Numbered from the stretch's first letter, positions 1 to 6,553 are shown. The stretch is 6,741 nucleotides of DNA from an uncultured Planctomycetaceae bacterium (GCA_937967665.1 CALBSZ010000464.1:1-6741); one strand, 5' to 3'. Notes: a model not told the origin generated them from the sequence alone. Numbers and translations: made by a program.

Positions 1-17
1 GCTGATAGCAAGATCGA

Positions 18-3000
18 TTAACCATTACGATTTTCAAAAGTGCCTAACTCTGAGTCCAACAGCAGTGAAGGGCCCCCGGCGAGCGAGATGAGATTCAATG
101 CGGTCGTAATGTTCGTGGTGTGATCGCGGGCGATCGCCAAATCGGTGCCGTCCACGGACCGGTCGCGATTAAAATCGGTCGCGTTGTCAACCGCAGCACC
201 GGTCCCAGTACGATCCCGGGTGGCGGCGAAATCGAAACCATTCACCAATGCGTGAGACGCGGCATCTCCCGACTCGCCCACCGCGCTGCCAACGTAAAAC
301 ACATCAGGACGCGCCAAACCAGTCGCCGGAGTATCGAGCACAGTGATCTCAACCCAAGTGTTCTCGAGCGCATTGTTGGGCCAGATCAGCGTCACACGAT
401 CACTGCCGCCGACACCCGCTCCTTCGCGAACGACGACCGACGATGGCGGCGGGCCGGCCGGCCAACCAGCCGGATTGTTGTCATTGCCGATACGTGTCTG
501 AAAGTCGCTGGACGAGAGACTACTTCGATCAGCCAGGTTTTGCACATCGACCATCACTCCGTTCAGACCGCGTACGTAGCTGATGTAATTGCCGATCGTC
601 GCGACGTTTCCCGCCAGCAATGGTGTTTTATCGGACGCGATTGCCGTGTCGTCGTTGGCATTGGCAGCGGGATCATCGCCGTCGAATTGCGATTGGTTAT
701 AGAAAACGTGCCGTGCTACGACACTTGCATCGCTCGACAGCATTGCCGTCATTTCCAGATTGAAGCTGATATCCGAACTCGTGCTATTAGCTTGATGGAT
801 TTCCACCGCCACCACATTGTTGCCGTCCAGCAGCGTACCCGCCGGCAACGTGCTGACGTCAATGACAAACGGATAAAACGTACTTTCATCTGCTCCACCC
901 ACGGGAACACCTGGGCCCGAGGCAAACGTATCGTACAACGCGTTGGCGACCAGATTATCCAAGACGATGTTGTGTCCATTCAGGTAGACCGCTGCGCCGT
1001 CGTCACGCAGCAGTCCGATCGACAACGTGTCGACCGAGGAAGCGGATACGCCCAAATGAAATTCGTGCCGGAAATACGTGGTGATGTATTTGTTGTTACC
1101 GTCCGGCCCGAAGCTAACCGTCGTCGCTTCATCGCCGTCGCCGTAGCCCGCTTCGGTGGGGCCAACGGACCAACCGCTGTCATCAAACGCGCTATCTCGC
1201 CATGTGGTTCCTTGATTCGAACCGTCATCCAGGTAGCGCCAGTCGGCACCGGCGGGGATGACTACGACACCCGTCGGTTGAAAATTGGCTGTAAACGTTG
1301 TGTCCGTAGCGGGCGTGGCAATGGTATGCGATTGATTAGTCCCGTGCGACCACGACTGGAATTCATACACCGTATTGCCGATCTGCTGTGGCGAGGGCGT
1401 CCCAAGCATTCGTTCGACACCGACCACGCTCTCCACCGTCGTTCCCGAAGCCGTCGGCTGGCCGTCCAACAACAATTCCAGCCCGGGAGGCTGGGTTGCC
1501 AGTGCAATCTCGGACGTATTGGGAAAAATGTCGCGAAACGTCGAATCGGTCAATCCTGTCGAATCGATGACGGTTAAGTGCACTCGATACCAGACGTTGG
1601 CCGACGTTTCGCCAACCGTCGGAATCGTAAAATCGCCGCTCGTCGCACCTCCGAATGCTTCGATAAACGGATGCGTATGAGCGTCGTGGTGAAAGACGAT
1701 CTCCCAAGTGAATGCGGCTGAGTCCAGGTTGCCGTCTTCAGCGTCCGTGCCTGTACCGGAAAAAGAATACGTATCACCAGCGTTGTACATCGTGCCATCG
1801 ACGGGGTCGACAATCGTGGCGACCGGTCGCGTCCCATCGACAACAGTCAACGTCGCCGGATCGCTGGTAACGGAACCAGTAACTGAAGTGACGACGACGC
1901 GAAATTGATCACCATCGTTTTCCAGCGTCGTGTTAGCGATCGTCAGCGTGGCAGCCGTTTCGCCCGGAATGTCCGTCCCGTTGCGCTGCCATTGATAGGA
2001 AAGTGGTTCAATCCCGATCGCTTCCACGGAATAGGTTACCCCTTCTCCAACGGCCACCGTTCGATCCTGCGGCTGCTGCGAGATCGTCGGCGCGGTGCCC
2101 GCCGCATAGAGTATCCCTCCGAGTAAATGGTCCAGGAAAGCTGTTTCGGAAAAGCTGGCCTCCGTATGCCCCAAGCCGGTATAGAATGCGCGGCCGCCGT
2201 CGTATTCGTGGTACCAGGCGATCGGATGCGGATCGCCCATGTTGCCGCCGCTATAAGTTGATTCGTCCAAGTCCAGAAGCACATTCACGCCGACCGGTTG
2301 ATTGCGGAAGTTGTACCATTCATCATGGCGAGTCCACGGATCGGGTAATGACACCGTGGCCGGATGATCGGCGTCGACCACGTGAATCGTTGCCACCTGC
2401 TGCGCTGGGTGGCTGTCAAAATGGGTGCCGAGCAGACCGTTGTACCAGGTCCAACCGTCCTCGGGATATTCGCCGTCGGCCGCGGCGTGAACTCCCACCC
2501 AACCGCCACCGTCCCGAATGTAATTCTCGATCGCCGCTTCCCCCGCCGAGTCAAGGAAGTTCCCGGTCGTATGCAGGAACACGACGGCTTCGTACTGCGC
2601 CAGGTTGGCGTCGTTGATGTCAGCCAGATTCTCGCTGGCCGTTACCGAGAAGTTGTTCTCAAGTCCCAGTTGTTCAATTGCCGCAATTCCTTCGTCGATC
2701 GATGAATGCCGAAAACCTTGCGTGCGTGAAAATACGAACACGTCGAAGTCCGGGCGTTGTACCTTGGTTACAGCGCCGCTGCTACCGGTATAGTACAGAC
2801 TGCCGTCGTCGTGAACTTGAACGTCGACGATACCGACAAAACCCGCGGTTTCGGGGACACCGAACTCGGTCACGCTGTCCGTCACCGGATCGTAGTGATA
2901 GATCCAGCCGCTGCAAAAGTCGGAGAAAAAATAATCGCCCGTATATTCACTGCCGAACTGATCGTTCACCGGATTGTAGAATCCTCCACCGACAATCGCG

Positions 3001-3890
3001 CAGCCGCTGGGAAAGGGGCCTGTGTGCGGATAGGCAAACAATGGATCTTCGTAATTCGGAATTCCCGGGTCGCCACCCGCTTCACCTTCGACGGTCGGCC
3101 AGCCGTAGTTCGCCGCCGCGATGCCGTCATTGATTTCTTCCCAACTACCCTGGCCAACGTCGTTCACAAGGATCCGCCCCGTACCAGGCTGGACGTTGAA
3201 ATTAAACGGGTTTCGCAACCCAAGCGCCCAGATTGCACGGTTGTTGCCGGTGGTCGAGGAATAAAATGGGTTGTCGCTGGGGATCGTACCGTCCGGATTG
3301 ATGCGCAACAGCTTGCCGTGCGTGTTATTCAGCGACTGAGAATTGGAACTGTTGGCGTTATCGCCGACGGCAATGTAAAGCATCCCGTCGGCGCCGAAAT
3401 GAATCGCGCCTCCGTTATGATTCGTCGCGTTGCTGAGGTTATCAAGTTCGAAGATGATCGTTTCGCTGCCGGGCACGGCTACATTGCCAGCGGCTGTGAA
3501 GCGGCTGACACGATTATGGATCGGCGATGTCGGCACGGTGTAATAGACGTACACAAACTGGTTGTTTGCAAAATCCGGGTCGAACGCCACTCCCAGCAAT
3601 CCGCGTTCGCCGCGATCATCGACCGCAAGCGAAACAAACGGCGTCGGCAACAGGTTGTCGTTTTCAATCACTCGCAAGTCGCCACCCTGCGATGCGACGA
3701 ATACGCGACCGTCTGGCGCCATGCCCAGAGCACTGGGCGACGCGACAAATGCCACCTGCTGTTCAACAAAGCCAGGCGGAAGAACTGTCAGCAAATGACG
3801 CGACTCCAGCCGCTCGACCTGCAATTCGCGATCGCCGTGCTGGAAGCGAAGGTATCGAGATGCGGAATGGGAGCGGCGCGGGCGAATCAT
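18..3890 (-). CDS. Secreted multidomain protein: PQQ glucose/sorbosone dehydrogenase-like propeller + ThuA-like domain + Ig-like/accessory domains + dockerin-like C terminus
   Basis: Probable extracellular carbohydrate-active protein, about 1290 aa. Residue numbers count from the ATG at 3890. LESRHLLT (28-35) matches the planctomycete extracellular N-terminal motif (LExRxLLS type, Pfam Planc_extracel) and replaces a classical signal peptide. Residues ~41-379 form a glucose/sorbosone dehydrogenase (GSDH) propeller: His158 in NHNGGAIHFGADG, AVGDN, Arg226 in LGLRNPF, and NYGWP at 261-265. Residues ~381-596 are ThuA-like (GFRHSSI, VGVHAAAD, GTHFDSHP, LGHT). Then come an Ig-like domain (600-685), a PKD-like segment (687-789), a beta domain often found after GSDH (793-873), a galactose-binding-like jelly roll (875-1050), and a planctomycete-type C-terminal region (1057-1219). 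A dockerin-like calcium loop, DFNRDRSVDGTDLAIARD, follows at about 1239-1256. Start: GAGG lies 6 nt before ATG 3890. ATG 3902 and TTG 3923 are in-frame alternatives. Sugar oxidation is inferred from the family; the substrate is unknown. Confidence 0.93.
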   Translation of the reverse strand: MIRPRRSHSASRYLRFQHGDRELQVERLESRHLLTVLPPGFVEQQVAFVASPSALGMAPDGRVFVASQGGDLRVIENDNLLPTPFVSLAVDDRGERGLLGVAFDPDFANNQFVYVYYTVPTSPIHNRVSRFTAAGNVAVPGSETIIFELDNLSNATNHNGGAIHFGADGMLYIAVGDNANSSNSQSLNNTHGKLLRINPDGTIPSDNPFYSSTTGNNRAIWALGLRNPFNFNVQPGTGRILVNDVGQGSWEEINDGIAAANYGWPTVEGEAGGDPGIPNYEDPLFAYPHTGPFPSGCAIVGGGFYNPVNDQFGSEYTGDYFFSDFCSGWIYHYDPVTDSVTEFGVPETAGFVGIVDVQVHDDGSLYYTGSSGAVTKVQRPDFDVFVFSRTQGFRHSSIDEGIAAIEQLGLENNFSVTASENLADINDANLAQYEAVVFLHTTGNFLDSAGEAAIENYIRDGGGWVGVHAAADGEYPEDGWTWYNGLLGTHFDSHPAQQVATIHVVDADHPATVSLPDPWTRHDEWYNFRNQPVGVNVLLDLDESTYSGGNMGDPHPIAWYHEYDGGRAFYTGLGHTEASFSETAFLDHLLGGILYAAGTAPTISQQPQDRTVAVGEGVTYSVEAIGIEPLSYQWQRNGTDIPGETAATLTIANTTLENDGDQFRVVVTSVTGSVTSDPATLTVVDGTRPVATIVDPVDGTMYNAGDTYSFSGTGTDAEDGNLDSAAFTWEIVFHHDAHTHPFIEAFGGATSGDFTIPTVGETSANVWYRVHLTVIDSTGLTDSTFRDIFPNTSEIALATQPPGLELLLDGQPTASGTTVESVVGVERMLGTPSPQQIGNTVYEFQSWSHGTNQSHTIATPATDTTFTANFQPTGVVVIPAGADWRYLDDGSNQGTTWRDSAFDDSGWSVGPTEAGYGDGDEATTVSFGPDGNNKYITTYFRHEFHLGVSASSVDTLSIGLLRDDGAAVYLNGHNIVLDNLVANALYDTFASGPGVPVGGADESTFYPFVIDVSTLPAGTLLDGNNVVAVEIHQANSTSSDISFNLEMTAMLSSDASVVARHVFYNQSQFDGDDPAANANDDTAIASDKTPLLAGNVATIGNYISYVRGLNGVMVDVQNLADRSSLSSSDFQTRIGNDNNPAGWPAGPPPSSVVVREGAGVGGSDRVTLIWPNNALENTWVEITVLDTPATGLARPDVFYVGSAVGESGDAASHALVNGFDFAATRDRTGTGAAVDNATDFNRDRSVDGTDLAIARDHTTNITTALNLISLAGGPSLLLDSELGTFENRNG

Positions 3891-3896
3891 GTCAGA

Positions 3897-3900
3897 CCTC
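3897..3900 (-). promoter_or_regulatory. Shine-Dalgarno (GAGG) deciding the start of the large secreted protein
   Basis: On the minus strand GAGG is followed by 6 nt (TCTGAC) and ATG at 3890-3888. The next upstream ATG (3902) has only a weak GGAA before it, and the TTG at 3923 has no clear site. I therefore prefer 3890. Planctomycetes often lack strong Shine-Dalgarno sites, so this is supportive only. Confidence 0.45.
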
Positions 3901-4253
3901 ATTGCATTTCCGGCAAGTTCCAACCGACGATATCAGCCATCCGATTCCCTGACTATCATTTGCCTTCCTTGCGTATTCCACTTGTCGGGCATACTCGATC
4001 GCTCACGTTGGAGTTCATGATGCAACCAAGAACGTCAGGGACTCACTGGTTGCCTGATCGACGTGATGTGTAGCGCGAATGGGGCGCCGACTCCGGGTCT
4101 CTTCGCGCAGCTTGCCGATCGCGCGGCACGAAGTGTTGCCTTGGGGACGGCACAAACCTTGGGCAGAATCCAACAGATACAACATTTCGGAGCTTATCCC
4201 GTTCACGGCCGCAGGGCCACCTGCGATCCATTCACCCTCACTGCCTTTCTGTG

Positions 4254-4276
4254 TACGCTTCAGAATACGCCTTCAG
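4254..4276. repeat. Short imperfect tandem direct repeat
   Basis: TACGCTTCAG (4254-4263) and TACGCCTTCAG (4266-4276) are two near-identical units separated by AA, differing by one inserted C. They lie inside the non-coding stretch. Function unknown; this could be slippage or a fragment of a dispersed repeat. Confidence 0.6.
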
Positions 4277-4324
4277 CCAATGGTGCCTACAACGCATCCT
4301 GCAACACTCGATACTGGGCGTGTA

Positions 4325-4360
4325 GCTAGCAGTTACCCAGGCGGGATTCCCACCCGCTAG
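4325..4360 (-). terminator. GC-rich hairpin with GCTAG ends downstream of the Ntn-hydrolase gene (possible terminator or repeat unit)
   Basis: GCGGG (4341-4345) pairs with CCCGC (4353-4357) around a 7-nt loop, starting about 40 nt after the stop codon of the upstream minus-strand gene. GCTAGC at 4325-4330 and GCTAG at 4356-4360 border it and could pair instead, giving an alternative fold. No run of T follows on the minus strand, so it is not a canonical intrinsic terminator. It could equally be a dispersed repeat like the one at 6595-6670. Confidence 0.3.
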
Positions 4361-4397
4361 TCAATCAGACCCTGCCAGTCCGCACGTTCATCGCATG

Positions 4398-5039
4398 TTA
4401 CGCCGTCTCTTTCATTGAGATCGTATCAGTGTCGTACGAAGTAGAGAACTCCTGTCCGTCCGCGCACCCTTGTGCGTCCGACGCAACAGCAAACAATTCA
4501 CACAACTTTGAAGTCCCCTCGCCGACCGAAAGCGATTGCCAGTATTCTACGGTATTCGTCCGCGGGTTTTGGGATATGTAATCGTCCAGGTATTTCTTCC
4601 CATCGCCTGATCGAATCAGCCCACGGTGCGATTGGATTTCGATGGGCCGGCCTCGCTTCCAGAATAGTTCGCGGGCTTCGGGTTCGCGCTTGGGACGTAC
4701 GGCACAAAAAACGAACCCAACCGAGTCATCAAATCTGTTTTGGTTGATTTCCTGGTTCACACGATCAGTCAGGTATTTCTCAAACCGGTCCGCTAGTTCG
4801 CCGCATAAGAAATCGCCGGGGCTTATGAGTTCTTGGAAGTTTGTAAGGATCGTACGCCAGTCAGTGCCGACGATTCGATTGATGGCGTGATTGAAAGCAA
4901 GCGTCCGAGAATCGGAAAAGCGGAAGATCTTATGTAGATCGTCAAACCGCTGGCTGCCTTTGTCTGTTTTGAGTGTCCGGCGTTTGTCGGCGCAGATCGC
5001 GATACCATCACGGCAAACAGCTGTCAAAATCAGCGTCAT
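4398..5039 (-). CDS. Orphan proteasome-beta/HslV-like Ntn hydrolase (predicted threonine peptidase or amidase)
   Basis: Predicted cytoplasmic N-terminal-nucleophile hydrolase, 213 aa. The protein begins MTLILTAVCRDGIAICADKR. Removing Met exposes Thr1, and in Thr1 numbering Asp17 and Arg19 fall where proteasome beta subunits have them. The general-base Lys is at 36 in HKIF, three residues later than Lys33 of HslV. A turn RSGDG at residues 143-147 (Met counted) fits the serine-glycine loop near the active site, and the C-terminal part suits the family's last strands. It is longer than HslV (~175 aa) and near Anbu and beta-subunit size. Start: ATG 5039 has AAGG 7 nt upstream and places Thr at position 2, as in HslV. 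The frame stays open to a TTG at 5162, but the residue before Thr would still be Met. No HslU-like or other AAA+ partner is in the window. Substrate unknown. The fold assignment is fairly firm; peptidase activity is inferred. Confidence 0.82.
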   Translation of the reverse strand: MTLILTAVCRDGIAICADKRRTLKTDKGSQRFDDLHKIFRFSDSRTLAFNHAINRIVGTDWRTILTNFQELISPGDFLCGELADRFEKYLTDRVNQEINQNRFDDSVGFVFCAVRPKREPEARELFWKRGRPIEIQSHRGLIRSGDGKKYLDDYISQNPRTNTVEYWQSLSVGEGTSKLCELFAVASDAQGCADGQEFSTSYDTDTISMKETA

Positions 5040-5046
5040 GATTGCA

Positions 5047-5050
5047 CCTT
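5047..5050 (-). promoter_or_regulatory. Shine-Dalgarno (AAGG) fixing the start of the Ntn hydrolase
   Basis: The minus strand reads AAGG, then the 7-nt spacer TGCAATC, then ATG at 5039-5037. This supports the start that leaves Thr as the second residue, the nucleophile position expected after Met removal. Confidence 0.6.
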
Positions 5051-5085
5051 GGTTGGTACTAGTCGAAGGCGTAACGACCAAGTTC

Positions 5086-5100
5086 ACGCGCCGGGCGCGT
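5086..5100. other. Short GC-rich hairpin in the leader of the Ntn-hydrolase gene
   Basis: ACGCGC (5086-5091) pairs perfectly with GCGCGT (5095-5100) around a 3-nt loop. It lies in the 148-nt gap before the Ntn-hydrolase gene, about 45 nt ahead of its ATG. On the minus strand it has no trailing T run, so a terminator reading is poor. It may shape the transcript leader or be chance in GC-rich DNA. Confidence 0.35.
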
Positions 5101-5170
5101 TTGACGTTGTTTTCAAAACCGTCGTCGCCGCCCGCTCGCGTGCATTCATTTTGTTGAACCAAGGCCTTGA

Positions 5171-5188
5171 ACTTCGGCTGCGCGAAGT
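5171..5188. other. Stem-loop at the stop codon of the middle gene
   Basis: ACTTCG (5171-5176) and CGAAGT (5183-5188) form a 6-bp stem with a 6-nt loop, overlapping the TGA (5188-5190) of the middle gene. The 10-nt palindrome CAAGGCCTTG (5160-5169) lies just downstream on the minus strand. No T tract is present, so it is at most a weak pause or processing site. Confidence 0.3.
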
Positions 5189-5865
5189 CAAAGCCTTACT
5201 TGTTCTGTCGCGTGGATTTTCCACGCTAAGGTTGGCCCGTATCGTTCGCCCAAATAGGCGACGCACTTCATCCTTCGTCCATACAAGGTAAACGGGCTGC
5301 TCTTTTCTACCGCCCCCTGACCAATATGGCTGTTTCGATGAAATGTTGATAAACGGGAAATTGCATTTGATCCATCTGACACAAGTAGGGCGTTCGGTTC
5401 AAGTTGTTGCAGAACGAATTTAATTGTCGGTTTTTTCAGCCAATAAAATCCGCTTCCACTTTCTCCCTGGCTATCCCCACGGTAGAAGAACACAGAGATC
5501 AACTGTCTCGAACGTCTGAAAGCTGCCCTAAACAAGTCATAGCCCCGACCACGGCATGCATTTACCGTCAATTTTCGCCCAGTTGGCAGATGAGTGTACG
5601 TATCGCGTCGGACGGCAACAACGAAAGATTCATTTGAGTGAATCGTGGTTCCGGCAAAACTGTCGCGCTGTGAGGATTCGAGCTTGAGATCGAGGTCGCG
5701 ATCGGTAAGCAACGGTTTGCTAAGGACGTAGGCCGTATCTACGAACCAGAATTCGTCAATGAAAGGCATGAAAACGGAAACGGGCAAGCTCACGTCCGTA
5801 CCGGCCGACGGATAGAAAAGTCGCCGACTGGCAAAGCATTCACAAAACTCGTTTAGGCTGGTCAT
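5188..5865 (-). CDS. Protein of unknown function with FYPSAGTD and RGDSQGESGSG motifs
   Basis: 225 aa, no signal peptide or membrane segment, probably cytoplasmic. I do not recognise a characterised family. The N terminus has a strand ending in FYPSAGTD (residues 17-24), a helix-like stretch, then a strand EFWFVD (38-43). This resembles the first beta-alpha-beta unit of Rossmann or class I methyltransferase-like folds, where a glycine turn and an acidic strand end bind a nucleotide-type ligand; that comparison is inference. Other landmarks are NACRGRGYDLFR (102-113), FFYRGDSQGESGSGFYWL (126-143) and LLVSDGSNA (160-168). The Arg, Asp, Ser and Gly clusters look like conserved functional loops. 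The start ATG 5865 has no Shine-Dalgarno site, and the next Met is at residue 33, beyond FYPSAGTD, so 5865 is preferred. The gene lies 120 nt after the C39-like gene and 148 nt before the Ntn hydrolase, on the same strand as both, which suggests one transcription unit. A sampled line (5401-5460) is only about 37% G+C. Confidence 0.8.
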   Translation of the reverse strand: MTSLNEFCECFASRRLFYPSAGTDVSLPVSVFMPFIDEFWFVDTAYVLSKPLLTDRDLDLKLESSQRDSFAGTTIHSNESFVVAVRRDTYTHLPTGRKLTVNACRGRGYDLFRAAFRRSRQLISVFFYRGDSQGESGSGFYWLKKPTIKFVLQQLEPNALLVSDGSNAISRLSTFHRNSHIGQGAVEKSSPFTLYGRRMKCVAYLGERYGPTLAWKIHATEQVRL

Positions 5866-5897
5866 GTTGAGTTAATCGCAGCGACAGAACGTCTGAG

Positions 5898-5920
5898 GTC
5901 AGCGCGCGGCGCCCGTTGAC
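5898..5920. other. Imperfect hairpin in the gap between the first two cassette genes
   Basis: Positions 5898-5907 pair with 5911-5920 around a 3-nt loop: eight Watson-Crick pairs with mismatches at 5902/5916 and 5905/5913. It lies in the 120-nt gap, about 33 nt before the start of the middle gene. With no T run it is not a standard terminator. It could modulate read-through or mRNA stability, or be incidental. Confidence 0.35.
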
Positions 5921-5985
5921 TGAGATTTTACGTGCAGCGCAACCCACCGCTCCACAGACTGCACAGATTGGTAGTGCCGCCACGT

Positions 5986-6486
5986 TTATAGCCGACGGTG
6001 GTAGCTTGCCGGAACCACCCTGAATATCCGCTTTGTGTGGTATTTGTTGCAGTCGTGATCGTTCGCCATCGTCATTGTTCCAGTCGCGGGGTCGAGAATT
6101 CTATCGCGATGCATGACAACTACGTGCGACCCGCAAACCCATCCACTCTCGTCAGGATCTTGGAGAATGGTGTTCCCGTTCGTGTAGTAGCTCAACGTGA
6201 ACAGATCGTCCAGTTTAATAAGCTCCGGAATGTAAAACCGAAGTTTCCGCGCGTCCGTCGGGCAATATGCGAATTGCATCCCCCAGTCCCTGATCTTGTC
6301 AGACCAGGAAATAGGATCCTGCGTATTCACGGCACCCTGAAATTCTGATGGGTCAGTGCCGGTCAAGATAGCCAGGGATGTCGATACGCAATGCGGTCCA
6401 GCCTGGCGTATGACGCGCAGTTCACGATCGAAAAAGAACCGCTCATTGGAATCTGGCCATAGTTGACTACTCATGTCGTAGGGCAT
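5986..6486 (-). CDS. C39/papain-like cysteine peptidase candidate
   Basis: Small predicted cysteine hydrolase, 166 aa from the second of two adjacent ATGs. Numbered from the first ATG (6489), RQAGPHCVSTSLAILTG gives a nucleophile Cys34 at the start of a helix, preceded by Gln29 as an oxyanion-hole candidate. GSHVVVMHRDRILDPATG gives His122 and Asp133. This Cys-His-Asp order, with a strand turning into DPATG, is the pattern of C39 and other papain-like peptidases. Unlike typical C39 bacteriocin-processing peptidases, it is not fused to an ABC transporter. It also has no signal peptide or membrane helix, so it probably acts in the cytoplasm. Start: GGAGG at 6493-6497 lies 3 nt before ATG 6489 and 6 nt before ATG 6486, so the second is slightly preferred. 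It is the first gene after a strong promoter. It could instead be a transglutaminase- or acetyltransferase-like member of the papain fold. Substrate unknown. Confidence 0.8.
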   Translation of the reverse strand: MPYDMSSQLWPDSNERFFFDRELRVIRQAGPHCVSTSLAILTGTDPSEFQGAVNTQDPISWSDKIRDWGMQFAYCPTDARKLRFYIPELIKLDDLFTLSYYTNGNTILQDPDESGWVCGSHVVVMHRDRILDPATGTMTMANDHDCNKYHTKRIFRVVPASYHRRL

Positions 6487-6492
6487 CATTTT

Positions 6493-6497
6493 CCTCC
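6493..6497 (-). promoter_or_regulatory. Strong Shine-Dalgarno (GGAGG) before tandem ATGs
   Basis: The minus strand reads GGAGGAAAATGATG. Spacing is 3 nt to ATG 6489 and 6 nt to ATG 6486, so the second ATG is better placed. This is the best ribosome binding site in the window and suggests the first cassette gene is well translated. Confidence 0.7.
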
Positions 6498-6524
6498 GCA
6501 GCGGTATTCATTAGTGACAGAACA

Positions 6525-6553
6525 ATATTATCCCGCACACCGCATGGCGTCAA
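6525..6553 (-). promoter_or_regulatory. Sigma-70 type promoter for the cassette
   Basis: On the minus strand TTGACG (6553-6548) and TAATAT (6530-6525) are separated by exactly 17 nt. Each hexamer differs from consensus at one position. Transcription would start near 6515-6518, giving a short leader of roughly 30 nt with the GGAGG site inside it. No comparable promoter is visible before the second or third gene, which favours one transcript for all three. Confidence 0.65.

Larger units (their letters stand above)
3891..4397. other. Non-coding stretch between the Ntn-hydrolase gene and the large secreted gene
   Basis: About 0.5 kb with no gene I can support. It must hold the 3' end of the upstream transcript and probably the promoter of the large gene, but I see no convincing -35/-10 pair. 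It contains a GC-rich hairpin (4341-4357), a short tandem repeat (4254-4276) and GCTAG motifs (4325-4330, 4356-4360). A minus-strand frame stays open from about 4272 to a stop at 4015. Its middle reads EWIAGGPAAVNGISSEMLYL, with a possible GTG start at 4206. It has no Shine-Dalgarno site or recognisable domain and could be a gene remnant, a tiny gene or chance. Confidence 0.6.

Noticed and set aside
120..1577. 485-codon plus-strand open frame opposite the large gene
   Set aside because: It lies wholly antisense to a well-recognised multidomain protein. Its translation is rich in Arg, Ile, Val and His with no domain, as expected from the complementary strand of a GC-rich gene.
2003..2617. 204-codon plus-strand open frame, very rich in Arg, Pro and Ser
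   Set aside because: It overlaps the ThuA-like and Ig-like coding region. The low-complexity Arg/Pro composition is typical of out-of-frame reading.
2757..4073. 438-codon plus-strand open frame opposite the propeller and ThuA-like region
   Set aside because: It is antisense to conserved GSDH and ThuA-like motifs and shows no recognisable motif, so it is a shadow created by codon bias.
4063..4360. Two overlapping plus-strand open frames of about 90 codons in the gap before the large gene
   Set aside because: They overlap each other and minus-strand open frames, have no ribosome site, and show no domain.
5898..5920. Intrinsic terminator between the first two cassette genes
   Set aside because: The hairpin is imperfect and no T-rich stretch follows on the minus strand.
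5998..6348. 116-codon plus-strand open frame
   Set aside because: It is antisense to the C39-like gene, which has catalytic motifs, a promoter and a Shine-Dalgarno site.
4398..6489. Toxin-antitoxin or CRISPR/Cas reading of the three-gene cluster
   Set aside because: No nuclease, HEPN, PIN, RelE-like or Cas motif is visible in the three proteins, and there is no repeat-spacer array in the window.
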